64,000 nucleotides of DNA from Prochlorococcus sp. scB241_528N17 (GTDB lineage: Bacteria > Cyanobacteriota > Cyanobacteriia > PCC-6307 > Cyanobiaceae). The stretch is from positions 124,001 through 188,000 of the forward strand of contig JFLG01000066.1 of the NCBI GenBank assembly GCA_000634735.1, given 5' to 3'. The notes below the pieces were generated by a model that saw only the letters and a list, made by a program, of their open reading frames with translations, was not told where the DNA came from and searched no databases. Positions 21,517 through 30,940 of this stretch are shown in pieces. Position 1 is the first letter of the stretch. Each line of letters starts with the position of its first letter. A program made the position numbers and the translations under genes.

Positions 21517-22464
21517 CTACTTACTAGAGATAGTGCTAAATTGGCTGCCTGTTGTTTGAACGTTTAAGAACGGTGCTCTGCTGGCTACACCTGAATTCTC
21601 CCATGCCTTCACCATGGCTTGACTGACGTTTTTTCCATTTTCCTTTTTACACAAAGCTAAGATACTTGGTCCAGCTCCACTAATTGCGCATCCTAGAGCG
21701 CCTGCATTTAGCGCGGCATCTTTAACTTCTAATCCACCCTTAATAAGTTTCCATCTGTAGGGTTCATGTAACTTATCAAACATTCCCTCTCTTATAAGTT
21801 CCTCATTACCTGCTTTTAAGCCGTTTAGTAACAAAGTAAGTGCCCCCATATTTGTAACTGCATCAGATATGGGCACATTCTTGGGCATAACCTTTCTTGC
21901 TTCACTTGTGCTTAGACGAATTGCAGGTATTGCTACAACAGCTTTAATTGAATCGTGCCAATCACATCTAATTATTCTCCATCTTTGAGAAGAAGACCTG
22001 GCCGTCAAACAAAGCCCACCCAGAAGAGAGGGGACTACATTATCAGGATGACCTTCTATATCAATGGCAAGTTCAAGGAGTTTTTCTTTGGATAATGGAG
22101 AGTTCATTATTGCATTTGCTCCGATTAATCCAGCAACTATTGCTGTAGCACTACTTCCAAGCCCGCGTGCAGGTGGCACTGCCAACTTAACTCTTGCTTC
22201 AAGTGCAAAAGGATCAATATTTGCGCTATCCCATACTTTCTGAGCTGCTCTAAAAACTAAGTTTTCAGGTCCTCCTCTTAAGTGATTACCATCAGTACTT
22301 TCCATTATTAAATCAAATCTATCTCCACCACCTTCAATTCTTGTAAAAATAAACTCATTATACAAATCTAATGCTGCTCCAAGACAATCGAATCCAGGCC
22401 CTAAATTGGCAGTTGTGGAAGGAACTGTTACCCTTATTTTTTTACCTACTTCAGGAATAAACAT
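21517..22464 (-). CDS. thrB: Homoserine kinase
   Basis: Phosphorylates homoserine on the way to threonine. 315 residues, GHMP kinase family: the N-terminal VTVPSTTANLGPGFDCLGAAL block and the ATP-binding PPARGLGSSATAIVAGL motif are textbook. The third GHMP motif appears in LGCAISGAGPSILAL. It sits 9 bases after glk and just before ndhD. No attenuator or leader peptide for threonine control was seen. Confidence 0.96.
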   Translation of the reverse strand: MFIPEVGKKIRVTVPSTTANLGPGFDCLGAALDLYNEFIFTRIEGGGDRFDLIMESTDGNHLRGGPENLVFRAAQKVWDSANIDPFALEARVKLAVPPARGLGSSATAIVAGLIGANAIMNSPLSKEKLLELAIDIEGHPDNVVPSLLGGLCLTARSSSQRWRIIRCDWHDSIKAVVAIPAIRLSTSEARKVMPKNVPISDAVTNMGALTLLLNGLKAGNEELIREGMFDKLHEPYRWKLIKGGLEVKDAALNAGALGCAISGAGPSILALCKKENGKNVSQAMVKAWENSGVASRAPFLNVQTTGSQFSTISSK

Positions 22465-22473
22465 TTTTTGTTT

Positions 22474-23508
22474 TTAAGTTTTTAAAAGCATTTTTGCTCT
22501 GCAGGCTGCACTAAAAAGTCCAAACTCTTCATCTAAAATTACTTTCATAGGTATTGATTTAAGAATATCTTTTAATCTTCCCTTGTCGAAAAATTGTTTT
22601 AAAAATAAATCTGATTTAAAGTTTTTGAAATGTTTTGATGCGGTTCCTCCAGAAATCCATAACCCGCCAAAGCATAATTCTTGAAGAGCAACATCTCCCA
22701 ATAAAGAGGCATAAGCGCTTAACCAAATCCTCTCAACTTCAATCATTATCTCATCCCCTTCTTTAGAAAGATTACAAATTTTTTCAGGTAGTTCTTTTCT
22801 GGCAGCATCAGAAATTTTAATTTTTTTTAAATATTGTTGTAGACGATGGTTTTGGGCATCAGGTTTGCTTAGCCTCCATTCGGCAATTCTTGATAAACCA
22901 GTCCCGCTAATAATTCTTTCACAGGATATCCTTTCAACTTTTAGGTAATTCTTGAGCCAAATTTTTAATTCCCATTCTAATTTTGACTTTGGTGAGTACT
23001 CAACATGACCACCTTCACTAGCTAAAACTTTTACCTTTTCCCCTGATATTATTCCTCTTGCAATGCCCAAACCAGTCCCCGCTCCAACAATGGCATGCAA
23101 ATCATTATTAGTACCTTCAGAATAGAATCCATTTTGGATAGTAGAATATTGATTTTTTTTTAAAAAAGGTATTCCATAAATTTGTACAGCGAAATCATTT
23201 ATTAGTTCGCAGCTTTTAAAATTAAATTTCCTCTTTAAAGCATTTCCAGAAATATTCCATGACAAGTTAATGATTTTTGCTTTGTTGTTAGATAAAGGAC
23301 CAGCTACGGCAAAACATGCAGAAGAAGGATGAGAAATATTTTTGCATTCTTTTTTCAGAAAATCTTCTAGGATTAGTTCAAAAGAACTCCAATCAGAAGA
23401 TAAATATTTCTTTTTAATTATTAACTTGGGCGAATTATTATTTCTTTCTTTTTCGAAAATTCCTAACAGAACCTTTGTTCCTCCTAAATCACAAGCGAGA
23501 AAATTCAT
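22474..23508 (-). CDS. glk: Glucokinase
   Basis: Phosphorylates glucose to glucose-6-phosphate, linking free glucose to glycogen and the oxidative pentose phosphate pathway. 344 residues. The ATP-binding phosphate-1 motif LACDLGGTKVLLGIFE is at the N-terminus, the phosphate-2 motif is VGAGTGLGIARG, and ASEGGHVEYSP is the glucose-binding Glu-His block of bacterial Glk. LWISGGTASK is the adenosine motif. It lies 10 bases after thrS and 9 before thrB in a tight leftward run. Confidence 0.93.
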   Translation of the reverse strand: MNFLACDLGGTKVLLGIFEKERNNNSPKLIIKKKYLSSDWSSFELILEDFLKKECKNISHPSSACFAVAGPLSNNKAKIINLSWNISGNALKRKFNFKSCELINDFAVQIYGIPFLKKNQYSTIQNGFYSEGTNNDLHAIVGAGTGLGIARGIISGEKVKVLASEGGHVEYSPKSKLEWELKIWLKNYLKVERISCERIISGTGLSRIAEWRLSKPDAQNHRLQQYLKKIKISDAARKELPEKICNLSKEGDEIMIEVERIWLSAYASLLGDVALQELCFGGLWISGGTASKHFKNFKSDLFLKQFFDKGRLKDILKSIPMKVILDEEFGLFSAACRAKMLLKT

Positions 23509-23518
23509 ATATTAGAAA

Positions 23519-25435
23519 TTATTCTTTTCTCCCTTTTTTCTCTATTTGTTCATCCAATAATTTGAAAAGATTAGGTAAGTTGAAAATTCCTAAATTTTTT
23601 CCATTCAAAGCTCTTAAGGCGACTGAATCAATTTCCTCTTCTTTATCTCCAATAACTGCAATTAAAGGAACTCTGCCGAGAGTTGCCTCTCGTATTTTAT
23701 ATCCTATTTTTTCGTTCCTAATATCAACTTTTGATCGGTAACCACTATTATTTATTAATTTATTAAACTCTATACACTTTTCAATATTTCTATCAGTAAT
23801 GCTCAACAAAATTATTTGATAAGGCGCAAGCCAAATTGGGAATTTTGCCTCATATTGTTCAATTAATATTCCAATAAATCTTTCAAAGGATCCTAAAATT
23901 GCTCTATGCAGCATAACTGGATTTCTTTTTTCGTTGTCAATATCTACATAAGTTGCATTCAATCTAATAGGCATTGAGAAATCAACCTGAATAGTTCCGC
24001 ATTGCCAAACTCTATTAAGACAATCTTTTAACGAGAATTCTATTTTTGGACCGTAAAAAGCCCCTTCCCCTGGTTGGAGTTCCCATTTTAGATTCTTATT
24101 ATCTAAAGCTTTTGTAAGAGCCTCTTCTGATTTATCCCAAATCTCTTCACTACCTACCCTTTTTTCAGGACGAGTTGATAATTTGATAATGATTTCATCA
24201 AAACCAAAAGTTTTATATACCTCGAAAACAAGATCTATAAAAATAGATACTTCTTCTTGAATTTGCTCTTCTGTACAAAATATGTGCGCATCATCTTGAG
24301 TAAAGTTTCTTACTCTCATTAAGCCATGAAGTGCTCCAGAGGGCTCATTTCTGTGACAAGAACCAAATTCCGCAAGACGAATAGGTAAATCTTTATAACT
24401 TTTTAAACCTTGATTAAATACTTGAATATGACATGGACAATTCATTGGTTTAATTGCATATGTTCGATTTTCTGATGCAGTAGTGAACATATCGTCTCTA
24501 AATTTTTCCCAATGACCGGATTTTTCCCAAAGAGATTTATCAACAGCTTGTGGGGTTTTAATTTCTAAATAATCATTTTTTTTGAGTATTTCTCTTATGT
24601 ATTTTTCCAGTACTTGGTAGATTGTCCATCCATTTGGATGCCAAAAAATCATTCCTGGAGATTCTTCTTGTATATGAAATAGTGAATGTTTTTTACCAAG
24701 TTTTCTATGATCTCTTTTTTCCGCTTCCTCAATTCTTGTTAAGTAGTCATTGAGTTCTTTTTCTTTTGCCCATGCAGTTCCATATATTCTCTGTAATGAT
24801 TCATTCTCACTATTACCTCTCCAGTATGAACCTGATAATTTAAGTAATTTAAAGTGTCTTAAATGTCTTGTGTTTGGTACGTGAGGCCCTCTACACATGT
24901 CGATATATTCTTCGTGCTTGTATAAATTGATGAGACCTTCTTCAGGAATTTCTTCAATTATTCTTAATTTAAAAGTCTCATCTCTTTCTTTAAAAGTTTT
25001 AATTGCCTCTTCTTTAGAAACTTGTAAAATTTCAACGTCATAGTTTGTTTTTATTAATTTATTAATTCTATTTTCGATTTTTATTAAATCTTCAGGAGTA
25101 AATCTGTATTCAGAGAAAATATCGTAATAAAAACCATCTTCAATTACAGGTCCAATCGCCATTTTAATATCAGAGTAAATTTGTTTAATTGCATGACCAA
25201 TAAGGTGAGCGAAAGAATGTCTTATAATTTCAATTCCTTCTTTATCTTTTGATGTGATGATTACAACTTTGGAATCTTTATTTATGGGGATTGTTGCATC
25301 AAGAAGAACATCATTTACTTTCCCAGCAATTGTTGCTTTAGCTAATCCAGCACCTATACTCTGGGCAATTTCTAGAATAGTTACAGATTTTTCGAAAACC
25401 TTTTTTGAACCATCAGGCAAGGTAATTATTGGCAT
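23519..25435 (-). CDS. thrS: Threonyl-tRNA synthetase
   Basis: Charges tRNA-Thr. 638 residues, the usual size. Domains in order: TGS (about 1-60), the second-additional (editing) domain with the [14 protein letters not shown] and [13 protein letters not shown] zinc/editing motifs, then the class II core with [10 protein letters not shown] and motif 2 [16 protein letters not shown], motif 3 [19 protein letters not shown], and the anticodon-binding domain (about 535-638). The editing domain seems intact. trpS is 3 bases upstream. Confidence 0.97.
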   Translation of the reverse strand: MPIITLPDGSKKVFEKSVTILEIAQSIGAGLAKATIAGKVNDVLLDATIPINKDSKVVIITSKDKEGIEIIRHSFAHLIGHAIKQIYSDIKMAIGPVIEDGFYYDIFSEYRFTPEDLIKIENRINKLIKTNYDVEILQVSKEEAIKTFKERDETFKLRIIEEIPEEGLINLYKHEEYIDMCRGPHVPNTRHLRHFKLLKLSGSYWRGNSENESLQRIYGTAWAKEKELNDYLTRIEEAEKRDHRKLGKKHSLFHIQEESPGMIFWHPNGWTIYQVLEKYIREILKKNDYLEIKTPQAVDKSLWEKSGHWEKFRDDMFTTASENRTYAIKPMNCPCHIQVFNQGLKSYKDLPIRLAEFGSCHRNEPSGALHGLMRVRNFTQDDAHIFCTEEQIQEEVSIFIDLVFEVYKTFGFDEIIIKLSTRPEKRVGSEEIWDKSEEALTKALDNKNLKWELQPGEGAFYGPKIEFSLKDCLNRVWQCGTIQVDFSMPIRLNATYVDIDNEKRNPVMLHRAILGSFERFIGILIEQYEAKFPIWLAPYQIILLSITDRNIEKCIEFNKLINNSGYRSKVDIRNEKIGYKIREATLGRVPLIAVIGDKEEEIDSVALRALNGKNLGIFNLPNLFKLLDEQIEKKGRKE

Positions 25436-25438
25436 AAT

Positions 25439-26455
25439 TTATTTCTCCATTTCAAAAAATCCCAATTTTGATTTAACTCTTTTTAAAGTCTGATTCGCTA
25501 AATCTTCAGCTTTTTCCTTCCCTTCATTAAGGATTTTATTTAGTTGATAGGGATCATTAATTAATAATTTATATTTTTTCTGAATAGGTTCAAGTGATTC
25601 AATAAGTTGTTCGGTAATTAATTTTTTAAATGTCCCCCATCCAGTCTCTGAGAATTCATTTTCACATTGAGAAATTTCTTTGCCAGATAATATTGAATAA
25701 ATCATCAAAAGATTTTTTGATTCTGGTCTCTCAGGGTTGTTAAATTCAATTCCAATAGAACTGTCACTTTTTGCTCTTTTAATTTTTTTTGTGATTATTT
25801 CAGGAGGATCTAATAAGTTAATGCGACTGCCCTCATTAGGATCACTTTTGCTCATCTTTTTTGAACCATCAATTAAACTCATTATTTTTGAACCATTCTT
25901 CAAGATGATTGGTTGAGGGATCTTTAAAATATTTTTATCCTTACTAAATCTGGCATTAATTCTCTGTTGTGCAATATCTCTCGCAAGTTCAAGATGTTGT
26001 TTTTGATCCTCACCTACTGGTACGAAGTCAGCATCATAAAGAAGGATGTCTGCAGCCATAAGTATTGGATAGTCAAATAATCCAATAGATACATTATTAC
26101 CTTGTTGTATGGATTTTTCTTTAAATTGAATCATTCTTTCCATCCAATTTATTGGGGTCATGCAATTTAATATCCAACAAAGTTCTGAATGCGCCGAAAT
26201 CTGACTTTGGACAAAAATTGAACATATATTTGGATCTATCCCACAAGCGACGTACAAAGCCGCTGTAGAGATAGTGTTCTGAGATAATTCTTTGGGATTA
26301 TATGAGGCTGTTATTGCGTGCAAATCAACTACACATAGAAATGTTTCATATTGCTCTTGAAGCGTAACCCAATTATTTATGGCCCCAAGCCAATTCCCAA
26401 TATGTAAATCACCAGTTGGTTGAACTCCCGAAAGAATTCTTTTTTTATTTGCCAT
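25439..26455 (-). CDS. trpS: Tryptophanyl-tRNA synthetase
   Basis: Charges tRNA-Trp. 338 residues, class I. The HIGH-type motif is HIGNWLGA near residue 18, with the GVQPTGDLH block before it, and the KMSKS loop is present exactly (KKMSKSDPNEGSRINL). The start ATG at 26455 lies inside the last codons of the upstream RHH-like gene (11-base overlap), so translation is probably coupled. thrS follows after 3 bases. No T-box is expected in cyanobacteria and none is seen. Confidence 0.97.
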   Translation of the reverse strand: MANKKRILSGVQPTGDLHIGNWLGAINNWVTLQEQYETFLCVVDLHAITASYNPKELSQNTISTAALYVACGIDPNICSIFVQSQISAHSELCWILNCMTPINWMERMIQFKEKSIQQGNNVSIGLFDYPILMAADILLYDADFVPVGEDQKQHLELARDIAQQRINARFSKDKNILKIPQPIILKNGSKIMSLIDGSKKMSKSDPNEGSRINLLDPPEIITKKIKRAKSDSSIGIEFNNPERPESKNLLMIYSILSGKEISQCENEFSETGWGTFKKLITEQLIESLEPIQKKYKLLINDPYQLNKILNEGKEKAEDLANQTLKRVKSKLGFFEMEK

Positions 26456-26867
26456 CCTCTTCTACTTCGCTAGATTGGATCTCCTCAGTTGATGTACTTT
26501 TTACAGGTCTTGCAAAAGGATCAGGTGCTGTTTTTGTTTTTTCTTCATAAGAATTTTGTGATTGTCTACTCGGAGAAGAGTTTTTATTATTCTTTGCATA
26601 TTCTTTGATTGAGTCAATCAATTTTTCGTCTTTGATCATTTCGCTAAGTGTTCTAACAGAGAAACCCAGAACTGCAACGGTAGATCTTAATTGAAAGGTC
26701 TCTTGTATTGATTTAACAGCTTTCATTTCGTTATCACTTAATCTTATGCGGAATCCCCCTCCATCTCTTCTGCCGCCCGATCTATCTCTGAAATTAGATC
26801 TTTCATTGTTAGAACGACCTCTGTAATTTTCTTGTCCAGGATTATTGCTGAAATTTGAATTAGACAT
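26445..26867 (-). CDS. RG-rich protein with a ribbon-helix-helix-like core, unknown function
   Basis: 140 residues, no named family recognised. Residues 1-38 are disordered and rich in Asn, Ser, Arg and Gly (RSGGRRDGGG near the end), like RGG-box RNA-binding tails. Residues 39-44 (FRIRLS) could be a short strand, followed by two predicted helices (45-58 and 61-79, STVAVLGFSVRTLSEMI); this strand-helix-helix layout resembles MetJ/Arc-type DNA-binding domains. Residues 92-140 are again disordered and acidic. It is first in the trpS run and overlaps trpS by 11 bases. A nucleic-acid-binding role is inference only. Confidence 0.6.
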   Translation of the reverse strand: MSNSNFSNNPGQENYRGRSNNERSNFRDRSGGRRDGGGFRIRLSDNEMKAVKSIQETFQLRSTVAVLGFSVRTLSEMIKDEKLIDSIKEYAKNNKNSSPSRQSQNSYEEKTKTAPDPFARPVKSTSTEEIQSSEVEEDGK

Positions 26868-27032
26868 CTTAATGTTTCTTAAGTTATTTAAATAGTCTAT
26901 TAACTTACCATCTTGTTATGCAATAAGTCTTTTTAAAAAGCTTAAATTTTTATCTTTTGATTAACGACTTATGAAATTTTGCTTTTCTCATTCACAACTT
27001 GCATTAAAATAAAATTAGAAAAATAAAGTATT

Positions 27033-28367
27033 GTGTTTGATATTAGTAAAGACAACCTTTTAAAGGATTTCATAAAGTTTCCAAAAAAAAATCTTCTTAT
27101 TATTTTATTATTGTTATGTTTTGGGGAATGGTTTGTCAGTGACTTAATTCATTTTGCAGGAGGCTCAATAGGATTTTTTGCTTTGTGTTTGGGGGGATAT
27201 TTTTACTTGAAGAATGATAAGCCTAAATTTAATGAGCCAAATAATTTAGATGGTTGGATAAATCTATGTAATGAAGATTTAAATTTTTTTGAAGAACTTG
27301 AAGCAACAAATGAATTAGAAAAACAGAATTCAAAAAGACAAAAAACACTTGAATCTATTCTTAATAGATGTGAAAAAGAAAAAATAAGTTGCATTGGACA
27401 AAAAGATTATCAAAGTTTTCAAACTGTTTTGAAAAGTAATTTCAAAGCAGATAAGTTTGACTTTGATTTATACGAAAAACTGCCTAAATACAATTCTTCT
27501 CAAGTTATTTCAGAAGAAGCTTTGAGGAGTGATGCAATCCTGTATTTTATAAACTTGCCTTTGTCGGCAAATGATTTTTTGTGGCTGGAAAAGTTTCCTA
27601 AAAATATGCCAATCTGGTTGGTGGCTTTAACTTCGAACCAAATAGAAGCCAAAAATCAGATAGAAGATCTAAAGTCTCAAATTTCAAGTGACTTTTTAAA
27701 CAAAATTATTACTTTTGATGTGAATAAGAGTGAAATAACAAATATACCTTTTTCTTTAAGGAAGTTTTTCATAAGTTCATCTAAAAATATTGAAAATACA
27801 AAAAAAAGGCTCTTGAAAGAACTTCATGCTGCCTGGCAATCTGAAATTGAAGGTATAAGAAGAATGCAGTTAAAAGGTATACAAAGAAAAAATCAAATTC
27901 TTGTCGCAACAACTGTTTTCTTATCTCCTATTCCATCAATTGATGTTATGGCAATGACAGTATTAAATTCTTTAATGATTAAAGAAATTAAGTCTATATG
28001 GGGATGTAATTGGTCTCCTGAAATTTTAGATAAAGTATCCAAAGAGATTTTAAAGACTGCAATTGCTCAGGGAGTTATTGAATGGAGTGGACAGACTCTA
28101 ATTGGCATAACAAAATTACATGGCCCAAATTGGCTTGTCTCTGGATCATTTCAGGCTGTAAGTGCTGCTTATTTAACAAGAGTAGTATCAAGTTCTTTGG
28201 CTGATTTTATGGCAATAACAAAAGGGGTAGAAGAACCTGATTTGGATTTTATAAAGAAAAATTCTGAAAAAATTGTTGAAGAAGCTTTTGAAAAAGAAAA
28301 AATAAATTGGAAAGGATTTATTTCTGATCTTAGAAAACCACTTATGAAACTATCTTTTAATTCATAA
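27033..28367 (+). CDS. DUF697 family membrane protein (putative degenerate GTPase)
   Basis: 444 residues from GTG 27033. Two hydrophobic helices span about 20-58. The middle part (about 115-235) has the rhythm of an Era/YcfF-like GTPase but without the binding residues: where a P-loop would sit is ISCIGQKDYQSFQTVL (118-133), and the NKxD region reads LVALTSNQIEA (196-206). The C-terminal domain (about 285-420), with ATTVFLSPIPSIDVMAMTVL, is DUF697. Function unknown. It lies 20 bases before the Mn-type transporter on the same strand, so a joint transcript is likely. The pseudo-GTPase reading is my own inference. Confidence 0.7.
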   Translation: MFDISKDNLLKDFIKFPKKNLLIILLLLCFGEWFVSDLIHFAGGSIGFFALCLGGYFYLKNDKPKFNEPNNLDGWINLCNEDLNFFEELEATNELEKQNSKRQKTLESILNRCEKEKISCIGQKDYQSFQTVLKSNFKADKFDFDLYEKLPKYNSSQVISEEALRSDAILYFINLPLSANDFLWLEKFPKNMPIWLVALTSNQIEAKNQIEDLKSQISSDFLNKIITFDVNKSEITNIPFSLRKFFISSSKNIENTKKRLLKELHAAWQSEIEGIRRMQLKGIQRKNQILVATTVFLSPIPSIDVMAMTVLNSLMIKEIKSIWGCNWSPEILDKVSKEILKTAIAQGVIEWSGQTLIGITKLHGPNWLVSGSFQAVSAAYLTRVVSSSLADFMAITKGVEEPDLDFIKKNSEKIVEEAFEKEKINWKGFISDLRKPLMKLSFNS

Positions 28368-28387
28368 TCTTGGGTTGAATATTAAAT

Positions 28388-29287
28388 ATGAAAAAAAATA
28401 TTGTTTTTTTAAGTTTGATACTTCTGCTTTCTATTGCTTCAGGCTCATGTAAGAGAATATCAAATAAAAATGAAACTAAAGAAGTAATACTGGCAAGTTT
28501 CACTGTTTTGGCGGATATAATTAGCAATGTCGTCAAAGATGATTTTATTGTTAGATCAATAACGAAACCTGGAGTTGAAGTTCATGGCTACCAACCAACT
28601 CCAAGCGATTTGGTAAATGCCTCTAATGCTTTTGTTTTTATTGATAATGGATTTGGATTTGAATTATGGGCTGAAAAATTTGTTTCTAATTTAAAAGTTA
28701 AAAGAATTACTGTCGCGGAAGATTTGGATCCTATTTTTATCAGTGAAGATTTTTACAAAGGGAAACCCAATCCTCATGCCTGGATTTCTCCAAAAAGAGG
28801 GATGCTATACGTAGATATTCTCGTGGATTCTTTATCAGAATTGAGGCCATCCAAAAGGACATTATTTGAAGAAAATGGAAAAATTTATAAAGATAAACTA
28901 TCTAAAATAGATAAAGAATTCTCACTTTTTATTAATAACTTAAATAAAGACAGGAGGTATCTAGTAAGTTGTGAAGGTGCTTTTTCGTATCTAACAAATG
29001 ATTATGGATTAGAGGAAGTTTATCTGTGGCCAGTTAATGCTGAGAGTCAAATTACTCCTAAAAGAATGGCAAGAACAATCTCACTAGTTAAAGAAAAAAA
29101 AGTTCCATCTGTATTTTGCGAAAGTACTGTAAGTAACGAATCTCAAATGGTTGTTGCAAACGAAACTGGGGCTAATTTTGGAGGAAATCTTTTTGTTGAT
29201 TCATTATCTGATGATAGTGGGCCTGCTAGTTCATACATAACAATGCTTGAGCATAATTTGGATTTGATTAAAAAAGGACTTTTTTGA
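28388..29287 (+). CDS. mntC: Metal ABC transporter substrate-binding protein, Mn type
   Basis: Captures a divalent metal in the periplasm and hands it to the permease. 299 residues, with an N-terminal signal segment and Cys21 as a possible but weak lipobox (SGSC). The four predicted ligands are His66 (VHGYQPTP), His130 (NPHAWISP), Glu196 (SCEGAFSY) and Asp271 (FVDSLSD). A Glu at the third place, and the absence of a His-rich loop, match Mn-binding PsaA/MntC proteins; ZnuA proteins have His there. The ATPase gene starts 3 bases later. Alternative: iron or mixed metals. Confidence 0.85.
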   Translation: MKKNIVFLSLILLLSIASGSCKRISNKNETKEVILASFTVLADIISNVVKDDFIVRSITKPGVEVHGYQPTPSDLVNASNAFVFIDNGFGFELWAEKFVSNLKVKRITVAEDLDPIFISEDFYKGKPNPHAWISPKRGMLYVDILVDSLSELRPSKRTLFEENGKIYKDKLSKIDKEFSLFINNLNKDRRYLVSCEGAFSYLTNDYGLEEVYLWPVNAESQITPKRMARTISLVKEKKVPSVFCESTVSNESQMVVANETGANFGGNLFVDSLSDDSGPASSYITMLEHNLDLIKKGLF

Positions 29288-29290
29288 ATT

Positions 29291-30055
29291 ATGGAAACAA
29301 TCAATTATCAAAACTTTAGGATTGAGGCAGAGAATATTTGCGTAGATTACAACGGTAAGGTGGCTTTGTATGATGCCAATTTAAGATTGCAAGCTGGCCA
29401 GATTTGTGGGTTAGTAGGGATGAACGGGGCTGGTAAAACAACTTTCTTTAATGCTTTAACTGGCTTTGTAAATATTTCAAAGGGAAAAATTAGAATAAAT
29501 GGAGAGTCTGTAAGATCTGCTCAAAAAGATCAGACAATTGCTTATGTTCCTCAAAATGAGGGAATTGATAGTCAATTTCCAATAAGTGTTTGGGATGTAG
29601 TGATGATGGGAAGATATGGTTCGATGAATATTTTTAGGTGTCCTAGAGAGTCTGATGTTCAGGCGGTTAAAGATGCTATTGAGAGAGTTGATCTTACTGA
29701 TCATTTATCTACACCTATTGGAAACTTATCCGGAGGTCAGAGAAAACGAACTTTTTTAGCCAGAGCAATTGCGCAAAGAGCATCAATACTTCTTCTTGAT
29801 GAGCCTTTTTCAGGTGTTGATATAAGAACTGAAAAACTTATCTCGGAATTATTTATTCAATTTAAAAATGAGGGGAAAACCATATTATTATCAACGCACG
29901 ATATGATTCATGTCCGTGAATTTTGTGATTTAGTTCTTTTAATAAATAAAACTGTTGTAGCTTATGGTGAAACCTCTGAAGTGTTTACCCCTGAAAATAT
30001 TACAACCACTTTTGGAGGGATCTCCCCTGATTTCTTGTTTGGACCTGAATCCTAA
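29291..30055 (+). CDS. mntA: Metal ABC transporter ATP-binding protein
   Basis: Drives import by the mntC/mntB system. 254 residues. Walker A GMNGAGKTT (43-51), Q-loop VPQNEG, signature NLSGGQRKR, Walker B ILLLDEPFSG and H-loop LSTHD are all intact. It sits between the binding protein (3-base gap) and the permease (12-base gap). The symbol follows cyanobacterial Mn-transporter naming and depends on the metal assignment made from the binding protein. Confidence 0.9.
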   Translation: METINYQNFRIEAENICVDYNGKVALYDANLRLQAGQICGLVGMNGAGKTTFFNALTGFVNISKGKIRINGESVRSAQKDQTIAYVPQNEGIDSQFPISVWDVVMMGRYGSMNIFRCPRESDVQAVKDAIERVDLTDHLSTPIGNLSGGQRKRTFLARAIAQRASILLLDEPFSGVDIRTEKLISELFIQFKNEGKTILLSTHDMIHVREFCDLVLLINKTVVAYGETSEVFTPENITTTFGGISPDFLFGPES

Positions 30056-30067
30056 ATTTTAATTTAT

Positions 30068-30940
30068 ATGGAGCTTTGTTCTTTTTTAACTTTAGATTCA
30101 TTCATCACAGATCCTTTAACTCATGACTTTATGAGAAAAGCACTTCTTATGAGTTCATTAGTTGCAGCTGTTTGTGGTTTTCTATCAAGTTATTTGACTC
30201 TTAAAGGATGGGCTTTAATGGGAGATGCAGTTTCACATTCGGTAATGCCTGGTGTTGTGGTTGCTTATGCATTAGGTCTTCCTTTCTCCTTAGGGGCATT
30301 TATTTTCGGAGTTGGTTCTGTAGCCTTGATAGGGTTTATTAAGCAGAAATCCAGAGTTAAGGAAGATACTGTTATTGGGTTGGTATTTACTGGATTTTTC
30401 GCTCTTGGAATAGTATTGGTTTCTAAGATTAAAAGTAATATTGATCTGCACTCTATTCTTTTTGGTAGTCCATTAGGAATATCACTTTCAGATGTAAAAC
30501 AAACTATATTCATTTCTTTATTGGTGGTGACCCTTTTATCAATTTTCAGAAAAGATTTAATGCTTTATTGTTTTGATCCTAGGCATGCTAAAACAGTTGG
30601 GATTAATGTATTTTTTCTTCATTATTTACTCCTCACATGCTTATCTTTGGCAGCTGTTGTGGGGTTGCAGTCTGTTGGAATTATTTTGGTAGTTGCAATG
30701 TTGATTACACCAGGGGCTACAGCATATTTACTTACGGATAAGTTTGATAATATGACAGTAATTTCAGTATTAAGTGCAATCATCTCAAGCCTTATAGGAA
30801 TCTATGTTAGTTTTTGGTTTGATCTTGAAACAGGTGGATCAATTGTCTTGGCACAAACTTTTATATTTTTATTTGCTTTTTTATTCGCTCCAAGATATGG
30901 AATATTTAAGTTAAAGAAATTATTTGCTGGGTATAAATGA
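30068..30940 (+). CDS. mntB: Metal ABC transporter permease (ABC-3 family)
   Basis: Membrane channel of the transporter. 290 residues with about 8 hydrophobic helices. ALMGDAVSHSVMPGVVVAYALG is the ABC-3 family block near the N-terminus, and VGLQSVGIILVVAMLITPGATAYLLT is the conserved later helix pair. Its last bases form an ATGA overlap with the DUF4336 gene (30937-30940), so the two are probably translated together. Confidence 0.92.
   Translation: MELCSFLTLDSFITDPLTHDFMRKALLMSSLVAAVCGFLSSYLTLKGWALMGDAVSHSVMPGVVVAYALGLPFSLGAFIFGVGSVALIGFIKQKSRVKEDTVIGLVFTGFFALGIVLVSKIKSNIDLHSILFGSPLGISLSDVKQTIFISLLVVTLLSIFRKDLMLYCFDPRHAKTVGINVFFLHYLLLTCLSLAAVVGLQSVGIILVVAMLITPGATAYLLTDKFDNMTVISVLSAIISSLIGIYVSFWFDLETGGSIVLAQTFIFLFAFLFAPRYGIFKLKKLFAGYK

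Noticed and set aside
26929..26940. Palindrome CTTTTTAAAAAG in the gap before the DUF697 gene
   Set aside because: Homopolymer-like palindrome with no loop; expected often in DNA this AT-rich.
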